From a virus, in IMG/VR virus record IMGVR_UViG_3300048692_000011, positions 1 to 34,483 of that record: a stretch of DNA of 34,483 bases. One strand, 5' to 3'. Each line of letters opens with the position of its first letter. The stretch's first letter is position 1. The position numbers were made by a program, and so were the translations under genes. The notes under the pieces are model-generated. The model did no database searches. It was not told where the DNA came from and worked only from the letters and a program-made list of their open reading frames with translations. This document shows positions 18,928 through 27,305 of this stretch, in pieces.

Positions 18928-20742
18928 TTATCTTCTTCTTCTTGCAAGTATGTTACCACATGCCGCATTTACGCTTGTTGTAAATCCGGCCTGGCAAGAT
19001 AAATATACTGTTGTCGTGCCGCTTAAAGATAACCTTATGACCGGAGCATCATAACCAGCATATGTTGCTGCGGCTGTTAGCCCTGCACCGTAAGTATCGC
19101 CCGAATAATTTGAATTATCAGGAAGCGTGGCACTGGTTACAGATGTCCATACAGTATTATAAAGAAGCACTGTGCCAACGGCTGGGGTAAATACCACATT
19201 TCCGTAAACATCCCAATCACCAGCTGTCAAACTGATTGATGTTATATTGGCTGCAACACCATTAGCCAAACTTACGCGCGATGCAAATGCCACGCTACTT
19301 GATACAACCTCTCCAACATAGCCCGTACCTGCGCTATCATTTGTTGGCGTTCCAACAATACCTTTTGTATTTGGACTGAATGCAACGCTCCCAAAAGTCA
19401 CATCACTGGTTGTTGCAATGCTCTGAGGCAAGCTTAGCGTAACAGCTCCAGTGCTGGCTGATGCAATGACCTGATTAGCAGTTCCAGTTATCGATAATAC
19501 CGCGGCTCCATTATCAAACACATAGCTTGCATTCCATGATGCGGCAGTCGTGCCACTTGCAAGAACGCAGGTTACAAAAGCCACGGTATTCGCGGCCATC
19601 ACCAGAATGGCATTACCACCGGATGAATTAAGGGTAACTGCACCACTTGAGTTATTGATTATTTTAAATGGATGACCAGCAACCAAAGTGCTTGTAACTG
19701 GCATCTGTACGGTCTGGGTTGTGGCTCCGGTTATCTCTTGGTTGTAAGCACTGGCTACTGTGAGCGTGGTTGTTCCGGCTGCTGAAACGGTTGTCGCAAA
19801 GCCGCCAAGGAAGTTATTAGCAGACATGTTTAAGCTTGCATCCCATCCAGCAAAGGCAATGGCTGTTGGGGCTGTGGTGACGGATGAAACGCCAGTACCA
19901 CCATAAGCAATGCCAACGTCTGTTCCTTCCCATATACCCGTTGTAATAGTCCCAAGCGTTGTTATGGAAGTTTGCCCAATATAGGTCGCATCAATGTCAA
20001 TTACAGGAGTTGTTCCACCTGTTGATGTAATTCTGTTAAGCGTTCCCGTTATAGATTGAACACCAATTGTGTTTGAAGTGTATTGAACGTCCCAAGACGC
20101 AGCAGCCGTGCCAGCGACCCCATTATAAGTAAGGAGTGCTTGAGTTAATGGCTGCATGGTGACAATCGCATTTGAGCCAGACGAAACCACAAACAACGCA
20201 TTGCTTGAATCATTAATTAATCGGTAGGATTGACCTGTTGCAAGAGTTGCAACGACTGGCATTTGCACAGTTTGGAAAGTTCCCCCGCTAAATATTTGTT
20301 GACCCGCGCTTGCCACGGTCAATATGGTTGTACCCCCGCTATTGGTAACTAAAGCAGTTCCGGCCAGGAAGTTGTTAGCTGAAAGATTGCTGTTAGCGTC
20401 CCAACCCGCAAAAGCGGTCGCGGTGGGTACGATTGTTACAGAACCAACACCTGTACCCCCTCTGGCGATGGCAAGGAGTCCAGTCCAGCCAAGAGTCATA
20501 GTGACGGATTGAAGTAACGCTGTTGCGGGCGTGCCTGTTAGTGTCACTGTAACGTTGGCATCATCCACTTTGGTCAATGGGGAAGGCGTGTAAGAGGCAC
20601 CAAATTGGGTTGCAAAGTCTGAAAACTGCATTGCAGTGTCATCGCCAAGCCCATAAGGTGCGCGACCAAAATACATCAAATCCGTTGATTGATTCGTTAC
20701 AATAGGGTTGTCTTGATAGACCTGCAATATATTTTTAGACAT
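18928..20742 (-). CDS. Large tail-fibre protein with internal repeats
   Basis: 604 residues. The N-terminus (NILQVYQDNPIVTNQSTDLM then FATQFGAS) is a probable attachment domain. Then two long repeats of about 130 residues start with IARGGTGVGSV (about 92) and IAYGGTGVSSV (about 278), each running through TAFAGWDA-type, LSANNFL, QTVQMPV, INxSSxA and AASWxxxY segments. The linker SITGT also recurs (229 and 417), giving a period near 187. The C-terminal part (VSLANGVAANITSISLTAGD, DVYGNVVFTPAVGT) is beta-rich, a probable receptor-binding tip, ending RRRR. GGTG repeats are typical of phage fibres. ATG 20742 follows AAGGG. Confidence 0.82.
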   Translation of the reverse strand: MSKNILQVYQDNPIVTNQSTDLMYFGRAPYGLGDDTAMQFSDFATQFGASYTPSPLTKVDDANVTVTLTGTPATALLQSVTMTLGWTGLLAIARGGTGVGSVTIVPTATAFAGWDANSNLSANNFLAGTALVTNSGGTTILTVASAGQQIFSGGTFQTVQMPVVATLATGQSYRLINDSSNALFVVSSGSNAIVTMQPLTQALLTYNGVAGTAAASWDVQYTSNTIGVQSITGTLNRITSTGGTTPVIDIDATYIGQTSITTLGTITTGIWEGTDVGIAYGGTGVSSVTTAPTAIAFAGWDASLNMSANNFLGGFATTVSAAGTTTLTVASAYNQEITGATTQTVQMPVTSTLVAGHPFKIINNSSGAVTLNSSGGNAILVMAANTVAFVTCVLASGTTAASWNASYVFDNGAAVLSITGTANQVIASASTGAVTLSLPQSIATTSDVTFGSVAFSPNTKGIVGTPTNDSAGTGYVGEVVSSSVAFASRVSLANGVAANITSISLTAGDWDVYGNVVFTPAVGTVLLYNTVWTSVTSATLPDNSNYSGDTYGAGLTAAATYAGYDAPVIRLSLSGTTTVYLSCQAGFTTSVNAACGNILARRRR

Positions 20743-20754
20743 GCTTGTAATCCC

Positions 20755-20889
20755 TTACAATAATGTTAATCGCTCGCCACTTAATAGTGTGAACGGTGTG
20801 GTATCAAGCCATAGAAAATAGTCTTCTAAAATTCCCTGGCCCATCCCATAAGCAATGACAATGATTAATCCACCATATGCACCTTGCAT
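20755..20889 (-). CDS. 44-residue hydrophobic protein in the fibre cluster
   Basis: Starts MQGAYGGLIIVIAYGMGQGI and ends LLSGERLTLL. One hydrophobic stretch (residues 6-20). ATG 20889 has AAGGA 6 bases upstream; upstream extension to 20937 would run through the G-rich hairpin. It could be a membrane peptide or a small structural piece; unknown. Confidence 0.55.
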   Translation of the reverse strand: MQGAYGGLIIVIAYGMGQGILEDYFLWLDTTPFTLLSGERLTLL

Positions 20890-20909
20890 AATAATTCCTT
20901 TTAATAAGA

Positions 20910-20930
20910 GGGGAGCCGAAGCCCCCCCCC
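20910..20930 (-). terminator. G-rich UUCG hairpin, possible attenuator
   Basis: On the minus strand a run of nine G (20930-20922), C, then TTCG loop, G, C, T, CCCC makes a stem of about 7 bp closed by a C(UUCG)G tetraloop, followed by TCTTATT. It lies after the stop of the 358-residue fibre gene and may reduce transcription into the next genes. The homopolymer run is also a spot where length could vary or be misread. Confidence 0.45.
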
Positions 20931-20937
20931 AACTCAA

Positions 20938-22014
20938 TTACTTCATGATGATGTAGTTGAATGTACCAACACCAGCATCACCCGAGCTTGTTACTACGAA
21001 AGAACCGTTTCCGGGAACAATTTTTAAAACAGACACAGCGTTTGCTTGAGTGTTCCAGTTACCGACAACGTTACTTCCAGAAGTACAGAAAGCATCAGTG
21101 AATGACTGAGCGGCAGCACCGCCCGCAGCAGCAGCACCAGCTACCGATTTCATACGAACCGCAGCAGTAGAAACTACAACTCCACCAGTAGCCGCACCGA
21201 TATCAGGCACTGTGTAAACAGTAGACTGACCGATAGTGCCACTTGTGATAGTGGTATTAAACGCACCGCCAGCATTACCAGCCGCGATAATCATTGTGCC
21301 GTTAGCAGCAGTGGCAGGGAACGCAATAAACGTACCAGCGTCACCACTTGAACCGGAGGTAATGTTTCCAGCAGTAGAAGTAATTGCGCCAGAAGCAGTA
21401 ATTGTTCCCGCAGAAACATCTAAGTTACCTGTAGATACAGTTGCTCCACCAGCTACACCCAATGCGCCTGTAATGTTTAACGCTTGGCCCAATGTGGTTG
21501 TTGTAGATGCCTCTTTAAGGTTTCCTGCCGTATCAGAAAAGACAGCCAAAGCGTTCGCAGTAGACGCGCCTCCAGAAAATGTAACACCTCCGGCAGATGG
21601 GTCTGCGTTCCATACAATGGCACTGATACCAATGAATTGTGGTAATGGTTCGACAAGCGTGTAGAAGTTACCAGCATGAACGGAACCCGCACCAACAGCT
21701 ACATATTGACCAGCTTTCATTTGTTCAATGACTTGTTGGTCATCTGAACGTTCAAGGATTACGTTTGAAGCGATTGCACGAACCACGTACACACCTTGTT
21801 CGTAGGTGTTTGTTTGAGTTTGAAGCAATACACGGTCGCCAACGGCAACTGCAACGCTATCAATAGTCAAAGAAGAAGCCGCGATTGTTAAAGTCGCGCC
21901 AACACCGTTATTGCTAGGGCCGTTGCTATATGTTCCTGCAATGTTAGACGTAGATGCCAAGCGCACAGGTGTTAACCAAGGCGAAAAAACAGTTTGTGAA
22001 AAGTGTGTAGTCAT
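20938..22014 (-). CDS. Tail fibre/spike-type protein
   Basis: 358 residues. The N-terminal domain (VRLASTSNIAGTYSNGPSNN, ATLTIAASSLTIDSVAVAVG, DRVLLQTQTNTYEQGVYVV) is a domain seen at the start of many phage fibre and spike proteins (v-l-vGDrVLl--qt---eNGiYvv). The rest is Ala/Gly/Thr-rich beta repeats (GGATVSTGNLDVSAGTITAS) and a C-terminal domain. Follows the 100-residue spike-base-like gene. ATG 22014 has AAGGA 7 bases upstream. Confidence 0.78.
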   Translation of the reverse strand: MTTHFSQTVFSPWLTPVRLASTSNIAGTYSNGPSNNGVGATLTIAASSLTIDSVAVAVGDRVLLQTQTNTYEQGVYVVRAIASNVILERSDDQQVIEQMKAGQYVAVGAGSVHAGNFYTLVEPLPQFIGISAIVWNADPSAGGVTFSGGASTANALAVFSDTAGNLKEASTTTTLGQALNITGALGVAGGATVSTGNLDVSAGTITASGAITSTAGNITSGSSGDAGTFIAFPATAANGTMIIAAGNAGGAFNTTITSGTIGQSTVYTVPDIGAATGGVVVSTAAVRMKSVAGAAAAGGAAAQSFTDAFCTSGSNVVGNWNTQANAVSVLKIVPGNGSFVVTSSGDAGVGTFNYIIMK

Positions 22015-22049
22015 TTTAAATTCCTTTTTGATTAGTAATATTACCCTTT

Positions 22050-22065
22050 GAAGTTAGCTAACTTC
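22050..22065. repeat. Perfect 16-bp palindrome at the end of the 100-residue gene
   Basis: GAAGTTAGCTAACTTC is its own reverse complement and contains the TAG stop of the spike-base-like gene (22058-22060). It may act as a hairpin in mRNA or a protein-binding site. No T run follows. Confidence 0.45.
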
Positions 22066-22360
22066 CCCATACCAAATCGGTAGCTGTTGTACCTGCGCTG
22101 TTTATTCTAATAGAGAAAACAGGGTGCCATACGCCAGCAGCCAATCCGACAAGAGTCTGTTCCGTGCCGTCCCACTTCGTATAGGAAACGTCACCTTGCA
22201 CACCGACATAAAGCCAGCGAGCGAATTCGACTGAACCATTAGGGCCATAATATGAATCGGGTGTCGCACTTCCTGTGCGAGCCACGCCAGACATAACACG
22301 GGTTGGTCCCGTGTAAGCATTTGGGTCTAATGGTTGTATAAGACATAGTTGTACGGCCAT
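22058..22360 (-). CDS. Spike-base-like protein
   Basis: 100 residues, nearly all beta. The second half (YVGVQGDVSYTKWDGTEQTL, GLAAGVWHPVFSIRINSAGT, TATDLVWG) matches the spike-base fold seen in phage proteins (GdV-y-t-dG---tl----G---pv---ri-atGTTAt-iv-). Such proteins sit at the baseplate or tail-fibre junction or decorate the virion. AAGGAG precedes ATG 22360. Placed between two fibre genes. Confidence 0.75.
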   Translation of the reverse strand: MAVQLCLIQPLDPNAYTGPTRVMSGVARTGSATPDSYYGPNGSVEFARWLYVGVQGDVSYTKWDGTEQTLVGLAAGVWHPVFSIRINSAGTTATDLVWGS

Positions 22361-22375
22361 TTGTTTTTCTCCTTG

Positions 22376-23995
22376 TTAAAGTTTTATATAAAAATTCATG
22401 TATGTGGATGGCTGCATCGCAGAGGTAGCGAAAGCAGTTGAAGTTCCAGGGCCAGCACCTGTATTGCCCGCTGCGGTAGTTAAGTTAGTTCCTTGGGCAA
22501 ATCCAAACCCAAATCCTGCGCCTACAGTAGTAAAGGTATAGGTATGGACGTGAGGCGGAAGGTTGGCTGCAACAAGAGTTGTATTGTAATCCTCGGCACC
22601 ACTCCATTGTCCAAGCGCTGTTGCCGTTAATCCTGCACCTGCTCCAGATTCGGCCAGTACTCGACCTAATGCCCTGGGTAAAGTTAGGGTCTTTCCGGCT
22701 ATAAAGTCATTGGTCGCACTACCAGTTCGTCCGCCTGAAACGGGCGCCCAAGTGTCGATTACTGCGTCATAGACTGTTTTATAAAGCTGGAATGTGTCTT
22801 GGTTTGCGCGAGTTGTGGCACCCGAACCCACATTACCAATTGAGCCGTCATTCATAGGAACCCAGCCACCAGGTGCGGTAATTAAATACCCTGGTCTAAC
22901 ATCACCAGTTCGTGGGGTCGTATTAATAGAATCAATTTGGTCATAGGAATCAAACTCAAGCTCTGGGTCAATATCACCCAAGAACAATGCGGGCTTAATG
23001 AAATAAACGTCACAAGGAATGCCTAATGGCATTTCAATTTGAATGTAAAGCGCATCATCGTTAGTGGTTTGCCCTGGCGTGCCTAGTGATTTACCCGCAA
23101 CAGACGGGATGGCAAAGTTAAACGGGAACCAAGTCCATGTGGTGGTAAGACTTGCCGTACCAATTAATGTCCTTACTTCCGCACTGGCTGCGGTTCCTGA
23201 GCCAAAATACTGCCGTACATAAATGTTTATATCAGCGGGCGTTGCTGCGACTGCTGCCCAAAATCCAAAGGTCATCGATTGGTTAGATAGATTCTTAACC
23301 TTTTGTGTTATAGGAAACTGAAATGATTTGTATGTTTCACCTGCTGGGCTATTCGTACACTGGTAGCGCACATAATCCACGGGCGTCACGTCACCTGTTA
23401 GCGGATAACTTGCTAAAGGGAACAAGGGGAAAAAGATATTATCAGCAGCATTGTTATTGCTTTTGACAAAGCGAATATCAGGGCCAAGTGTTCCATTAGT
23501 TCCAACCACTGGCAAGCTTGTTGCTGGCGTGAACCCTTTATGGTTTGATGGAGCAATAACAAGGTTCGTTGCCAATGAGAGATTAGGCAAAATACTACCC
23601 GCTATATCATCTATATGGTTGATGAACTGGTTATTTGTAATGTAGTTTACAATGGGAATATAGCTTGTAACGATTCCCCCGCCACCACTGCCAGGTGGGT
23701 AGAAGTCGTCTACAGTCCAAAGCAAATTATTTTGGGAATCATACGCTTCTAAATAATAAGTATCGGCCAGGTCATCACTATCAACCGCCCAATAAAATGG
23801 GCCTTGCGTGCCGTTTAGGTCAAAAAGAATAGGGTTAGTCCAAGGAATTGTCCCTGCTGGGTCTTGGTAAACAGTTTTCTTTTCTGTCTTATTTAAAGAC
23901 CGATAGGTGTATAGCTTAGCTCCGCCAGCAACACCACCGCTATTATCTATAATCACCCACTTTGGAGTAGGTGCCAGCAAGTAACTTATTGTCAT
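22376..23995 (-). CDS. Tail fibre with collar-type C-terminal domain
   Basis: 539 residues. The N-terminal region (SYLLAPTPKWVIIDNSGGVA, KLYTYRSLNKTEKKTVYQDP, NPILFDLNGTQGPFYW) is a virion-attachment-like domain found on several podovirus fibres. A central carbohydrate-binding-like beta region (LSNQSMTFGFWAAVAATPAD) is followed by a tail-collar-like C-terminus (GYLITAPGGWVPMNDGSIGN, FIAGKTLTLPRALGRVLAES, ANLPPHVHTYTF, MQPSTYMNFYIKL). The last motif is the typical microbial collar/short-fibre ending. ATG 23995 has AAGGA 8 bases upstream; GTG 24001 overlaps it. Likely primary host-recognition fibre. Confidence 0.85.
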   Translation of the reverse strand: MTISYLLAPTPKWVIIDNSGGVAGGAKLYTYRSLNKTEKKTVYQDPAGTIPWTNPILFDLNGTQGPFYWAVDSDDLADTYYLEAYDSQNNLLWTVDDFYPPGSGGGGIVTSYIPIVNYITNNQFINHIDDIAGSILPNLSLATNLVIAPSNHKGFTPATSLPVVGTNGTLGPDIRFVKSNNNAADNIFFPLFPLASYPLTGDVTPVDYVRYQCTNSPAGETYKSFQFPITQKVKNLSNQSMTFGFWAAVAATPADINIYVRQYFGSGTAASAEVRTLIGTASLTTTWTWFPFNFAIPSVAGKSLGTPGQTTNDDALYIQIEMPLGIPCDVYFIKPALFLGDIDPELEFDSYDQIDSINTTPRTGDVRPGYLITAPGGWVPMNDGSIGNVGSGATTRANQDTFQLYKTVYDAVIDTWAPVSGGRTGSATNDFIAGKTLTLPRALGRVLAESGAGAGLTATALGQWSGAEDYNTTLVAANLPPHVHTYTFTTVGAGFGFGFAQGTNLTTAAGNTGAGPGTSTAFATSAMQPSTYMNFYIKL

Positions 23996-24056
23996 ATTCA
24001 CATTCCTTGTGAAATTATTACTTATTCTAAAGCATTTTCATTAATATAAATAATGC

Positions 24057-24086
24057 TTGTTTTTTATCCACTATAAATACTATAAT
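24057..24086 (+). promoter_or_regulatory. Possible plus-strand promoter in the fibre/ejection gap
   Basis: TTGTTT (24057-24062) and TATAAT (24081-24086) are separated by 18 bases. It would transcribe towards the tiny hydrophobic frame at 24114 and, beyond it, antisense to the ejection genes. The region is very AT-rich, so a chance match is possible. Confidence 0.4.
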
Positions 24087-24113
24087 GTATTTTTGTTAAC
24101 CAATCGGACTTCT

Positions 24114-24191
24114 ATGATTAGTTTATTGCTGTTTGGATTCCTAGCCTATAACGTCATTCAAATGTTCATCACAAAAGACATCGACTTTTAG
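24114..24191 (+). CDS. Possible 25-residue hydrophobic peptide
   Basis: Reads MISLLLFGFLAYNVIQMFIT then KDIDF, one membrane helix with an acidic end. It lies 28 bases after the TATAAT of the possible promoter and its stop overlaps the convergent ejection gene end. No clear ribosome site (only GGAC 5 bases upstream). Either a tiny membrane peptide or chance. Confidence 0.35.
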   Translation: MISLLLFGFLAYNVIQMFITKDIDF

Positions 24192-25084
24192 TCTTTGCTC
24201 ATGGTCGCCATCTTCTTAACTAGGTCAATCAATACGTTTCTAGGTAACGAGTACGCAGCACCAGCAGCCATTAACGCATTTCTGTAGGGCTTAAATTTCA
24301 TATATCTTCGATATTCATCTTGGCCTTTTGTCAGTAAGTCTGCAATATCGCCATGACCTTGTTGTCTCATTGAGTTTTTCATCTCATTAAGAATGTTTCC
24401 CCTAACCTCAAGACCCGCTCGCCCATGCGCACGATTTGCTTTAGAGAACCAGTCTTTTGACATTCCGCCAGCATGTTTACCAAGGTCTGATTGTAGGGAA
24501 AATAATTTGTTATAGTCCCCATAACCTGCATCATCAATCAAGTTACGGTAAGGAGTCGTATTAGGCAAGAACTGTCTTGTGTCTTCAATCAGGCCTGGGT
24601 TAACTTTCAATGGCCCCATATTCCTGGTTTTGCCCAATTCACGGGCTTTAACAATGTTCTTGCTTGCGCCCTTGCGTGTAAGGTGTGGCAGTAACTTCAA
24701 ACTACGCAACGCATTAACGCCACCAATCACATCAGGGGCGATTTCAATGCCTTTTTGCAGCACATTATCCAATGTGGTTCCCGCACCTTTTTGACCCCAA
24801 ACATCAGCATAATTTGCCGTGTCATTGGGAAGGTATGAAGACAATGGGTGTTCAAATTGCTTTCCTCTTAACTTCTCTATAGGCCATTCGCCCAAAGCTG
24901 CTAAGTCATGCGGTAGGTTATGAAGATTTCTACCTGCATGAGTTAGACCAATTAGAACGTCTCTTGGTATTCTTTTCCAAGCGCTTTCCTGGCTGTCTTC
25001 TTGAGGTACCTCACTCCAATCAGACTGCATGGCTGCGCCTTGGCTTTGTGGTGGTGCCTCTGTTACGACTTCCCAATCAGACAT
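24188..25084 (-). CDS. Ejection (pilot) protein
   Basis: 298 residues from ATG 25084 (MSDWEVVTEAPPQSQG). The N-terminus repeats an S-D-W-x-x-V unit (SDWEVV and SDWSEV), a feature of several phage DNA-transfer proteins. The body is helical with a basic pI and a C-terminal hydrophobic helix (YRNALMAAGAAYSLPRNVLI). In P22, gp7, gp20 and gp16 are carried in the head and released to build a conduit for DNA; this is the third protein of that set by position. Overlaps the previous gene by 8 bases. Shorter than P22 gp16 (609). Confidence 0.7.
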   Translation of the reverse strand: MSDWEVVTEAPPQSQGAAMQSDWSEVPQEDSQESAWKRIPRDVLIGLTHAGRNLHNLPHDLAALGEWPIEKLRGKQFEHPLSSYLPNDTANYADVWGQKGAGTTLDNVLQKGIEIAPDVIGGVNALRSLKLLPHLTRKGASKNIVKARELGKTRNMGPLKVNPGLIEDTRQFLPNTTPYRNLIDDAGYGDYNKLFSLQSDLGKHAGGMSKDWFSKANRAHGRAGLEVRGNILNEMKNSMRQQGHGDIADLLTKGQDEYRRYMKFKPYRNALMAAGAAYSLPRNVLIDLVKKMATMSKD

Positions 25085-26405
25085 TTGGAACCCCCATTTT
25101 TCGAGCCTCTTCAAGAGTTACCATCTTGGTTACGCCAGTTTTGCTATTTCTAACCTGGATTTTCCTTTGCAAGCGCTCTTTGGTAGCCTTTTCAATTGCA
25201 CCAACATCAACCATTTTGTTTGCTTGCTTTACCGCATCAGCTTCGTTATAGCCTTTTTGCAATAATTCAGAGACGATTTGGTTCTTTTGTTCTGCAATGT
25301 CATGAAGTGCCGTAGCAGATTGAAGTTTTCCAATGGCCGATTCAACCGTATCGTGAGGCGTAATCTTTTGGCGTTGTGCCAAATCAAATTCACGCACTAA
25401 TGGTTTACCGCTAAAGCCTTGTACAGTAGAAGCAATAAAGCTCTCACCAGTAGACAGAAAGTCACCGATAAGCTCTTTCTCTTCGGGTGTACCCATAACT
25501 TTGAGGTAATCAAGTTGCTTGTTTTGGAAGCCAGGTATTTTATTACGCATGTTCGCAAAAACAGGGTTTTTAATAATCCCTGTCATCCTATCCAAAACCG
25601 CACCGGAATTGCTCAAGCCAAGCTGACTTTCACCAATTTGTTTTAATGCAGCAGCACGGTACTCGCCTTCTTTTTCAAGTTGCTTAACGGTTCCTTTGTA
25701 CTCACCTGTGTTTTGCGCATAGGTTTTGGGTGGAATGCCCTTTGTCAGTTCAAGTTTCATTGAACCATCAGGGGTATTCACATCTTCTTCGTAAACAGGT
25801 TCGCCTTTCGCGTTGTACCATTGTTCGCCTTCAAGGGTTACACCATCTTTAGGACGGTTACCCATTGGTGGTGCCATTGGTGCCGATTGCTGCACAGCAT
25901 CATTTGGCATCTGCATTGGTTGCTGTTGTGGTGCTTGTTGTGGTTGTCCTTGTCCTGGCATTTGTCCCATTCCAGGTTGACCTTGTCCACCACCGAACAC
26001 ACCTTTAAGTTTGTCAGCGAAGAAATTAGACAATGAGTTACCAAGTTTCTGCCCTGGGCCTTGGTTTTGTTGCTGCATTTGCGCAAAGATATTATTGGCA
26101 TTTCCGCCACCCATGCCCGCATTAACTGCCTGTTGTAAGGCTTTTTTTGCTTGGTCGCTGCCCATATTGGCAATAGCTGAGTCATTACCTAGGAGTTTGG
26201 CAAGAAATTGTGGCCCCATTAGGTTAGCGTAGGCTAGCTTGCTAGCAGCTTCCGCTTGCGTTGTCAAAGGTGCGTATTGCTTCTTAATATCGTTAATTTT
26301 ACGCAAAATCATTTCATTGCTGAGTTTATTTATTCCGCCCATAGCAGTAACAAGACCGCCACCTGGGCCAACGTCAGGGATTACTCTTGGTAATGGTAGT
26401 GCCAT
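25077..26405 (-). CDS. Ejection (DNA transfer) protein, gp20-like by position
   Basis: 442 residues. The N-terminal part is helical with Ala/Met/Asn runs. The middle (about 125-190) is low complexity, Gly/Gln/Pro/Met-rich (GGGQGQPGMGQMPGQGQPQQ), and the C-terminal part has helical segments (EREYRAAALKQIGESQ-like, LQSATALHDIAEQKNQIVSE) ending in TGVTKMVTLEEARKMGVPNV. Such composition is typical of podovirus inner-virion proteins. P22 gp20 has 471 residues. ATG 26405 follows AAGGATATAAGAC. Middle gene of the ejection trio. Confidence 0.75.
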   Translation of the reverse strand: MALPLPRVIPDVGPGGGLVTAMGGINKLSNEMILRKINDIKKQYAPLTTQAEAASKLAYANLMGPQFLAKLLGNDSAIANMGSDQAKKALQQAVNAGMGGGNANNIFAQMQQQNQGPGQKLGNSLSNFFADKLKGVFGGGQGQPGMGQMPGQGQPQQAPQQQPMQMPNDAVQQSAPMAPPMGNRPKDGVTLEGEQWYNAKGEPVYEEDVNTPDGSMKLELTKGIPPKTYAQNTGEYKGTVKQLEKEGEYRAAALKQIGESQLGLSNSGAVLDRMTGIIKNPVFANMRNKIPGFQNKQLDYLKVMGTPEEKELIGDFLSTGESFIASTVQGFSGKPLVREFDLAQRQKITPHDTVESAIGKLQSATALHDIAEQKNQIVSELLQKGYNEADAVKQANKMVDVGAIEKATKERLQRKIQVRNSKTGVTKMVTLEEARKMGVPNV

Positions 26406-26416
26406 GTCTTATATCC

Positions 26417-27022
26417 TTATAAAAAGCTGCCAATAATGCCGCCAACTCCGCCAAGCATATTCCACCAGTCATTTTGCTTTCCGGCTTCTTTGCCATAAGC
26501 TGCATCGCCCATCTTGTTACCCATATTAGAGTACATATTCATTAATGAGTTTGCAGCCCCTTGGCCACCTTGCATTAAATTCTGTTGGCCTTGTCCATAT
26601 TGGCTATTAATCCCAAGCGCATTTTGCAGCCAGGAGTCCATACCTTGCTGAGAAATATTGCCCGCATTTTGCTGCATTTGCTGCATTAATGCCGAGCTTC
26701 CCATTGTTCCATTGGCAGAACCCGCATTGATACCCGCATTTTGTGCTTGACCCTGTAAATAAGAATTATACGGGCTTTGCTGGTATTGACCCATTAGATT
26801 ATTAATAAATCCGCCTGGGTCTTTCTGGCCTTTTAGCCATTCCTGATAATTTCCAAGACCTTCTTTACCTGCGTCAAAGTAGGGTTGTTGTACGCCCTGT
26901 ACCATTTGCATGTATTTTTGGTACTCTTCCATGGCTTTGTCGTAAGGCTTGCCGGAATTGCCAAACATGCCACCCAATAGGCCGCCAAGGCCACTTCCAA
27001 ACATGCTAGAGTCAAAAGCCAT
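26417..27022 (-). CDS. Ejection (DNA transfer) protein, gp7-like
   Basis: 201 residues (P22 gp7: 229). MAFDSSMFGSGLGGLLGGMF start, then KPYDKAMEEYQKYMQMVQGV and a long Gln/Asn/Met/Gly-rich middle, and a C-terminal hydrophobic GGVGGIIGSFL. This gp7-type layout (Gly-rich membrane-active ends, Gln-rich middle) is common in P22-like phages. ATG 27022 has AAGGA 9 bases upstream; ATG 27028 is too close. First of three ejection genes. Confidence 0.78.
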   Translation of the reverse strand: MAFDSSMFGSGLGGLLGGMFGNSGKPYDKAMEEYQKYMQMVQGVQQPYFDAGKEGLGNYQEWLKGQKDPGGFINNLMGQYQQSPYNSYLQGQAQNAGINAGSANGTMGSSALMQQMQQNAGNISQQGMDSWLQNALGINSQYGQGQQNLMQGGQGAANSLMNMYSNMGNKMGDAAYGKEAGKQNDWWNMLGGVGGIIGSFL

Positions 27023-27038
27023 AGTCATTTATCCTTGT

Positions 27039-27302
27039 CTATACGAAGTTAACCCAAGCGCCATTTTCGTAGCCCTGGAACTTGTTTAAAGTCGTGTTAT
27101 AAATTGCAAATCCATTTTGCACGTTCTGTAATGCATTACGTTCTGCCGTAGTAATTCTTGGGAATTGAATCCCATTTTGCGTCAAATAACCCTGCAACGT
27201 TTCAACAAACGTTGCCATGAAATCTGACCAAACACCACTTAAATAATCACCATCTTTTGTTAATGGGTCATAGGTTGGGAAATTATCAAAATTACGCGCC
27301 AT
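27039..27302 (-). CDS. Small virion-type protein with fibre-like C-terminus
   Basis: 87 residues. MARNFDNFPTYDPLTKDGDY then a helix (VWSDFMATFVETLQGYL) and the ending TTAERNALQNVQNGFAIYNT then NKFQGYENGAWVNF, a motif common at the end of tail-fibre or needle-type proteins (R--l---~Gm-iyNT---k-q-y-ng-W--). It takes the place where P22 has the gp26 needle and gp14, so a tail-plug role is possible. GGAG precedes ATG 27302. No gp26-sized needle gene was found. Confidence 0.65.
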   Translation of the reverse strand: MARNFDNFPTYDPLTKDGDYLSGVWSDFMATFVETLQGYLTQNGIQFPRITTAERNALQNVQNGFAIYNTTLNKFQGYENGAWVNFV

Positions 27303-27305
27303 GTA

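Noticed and set aside
21236-21664. 142-codon plus frame across a fibre gene
   Set aside because: Ala/Val/Pro-rich antisense shadow of the repetitive fibre coding sequence; no ribosome site.
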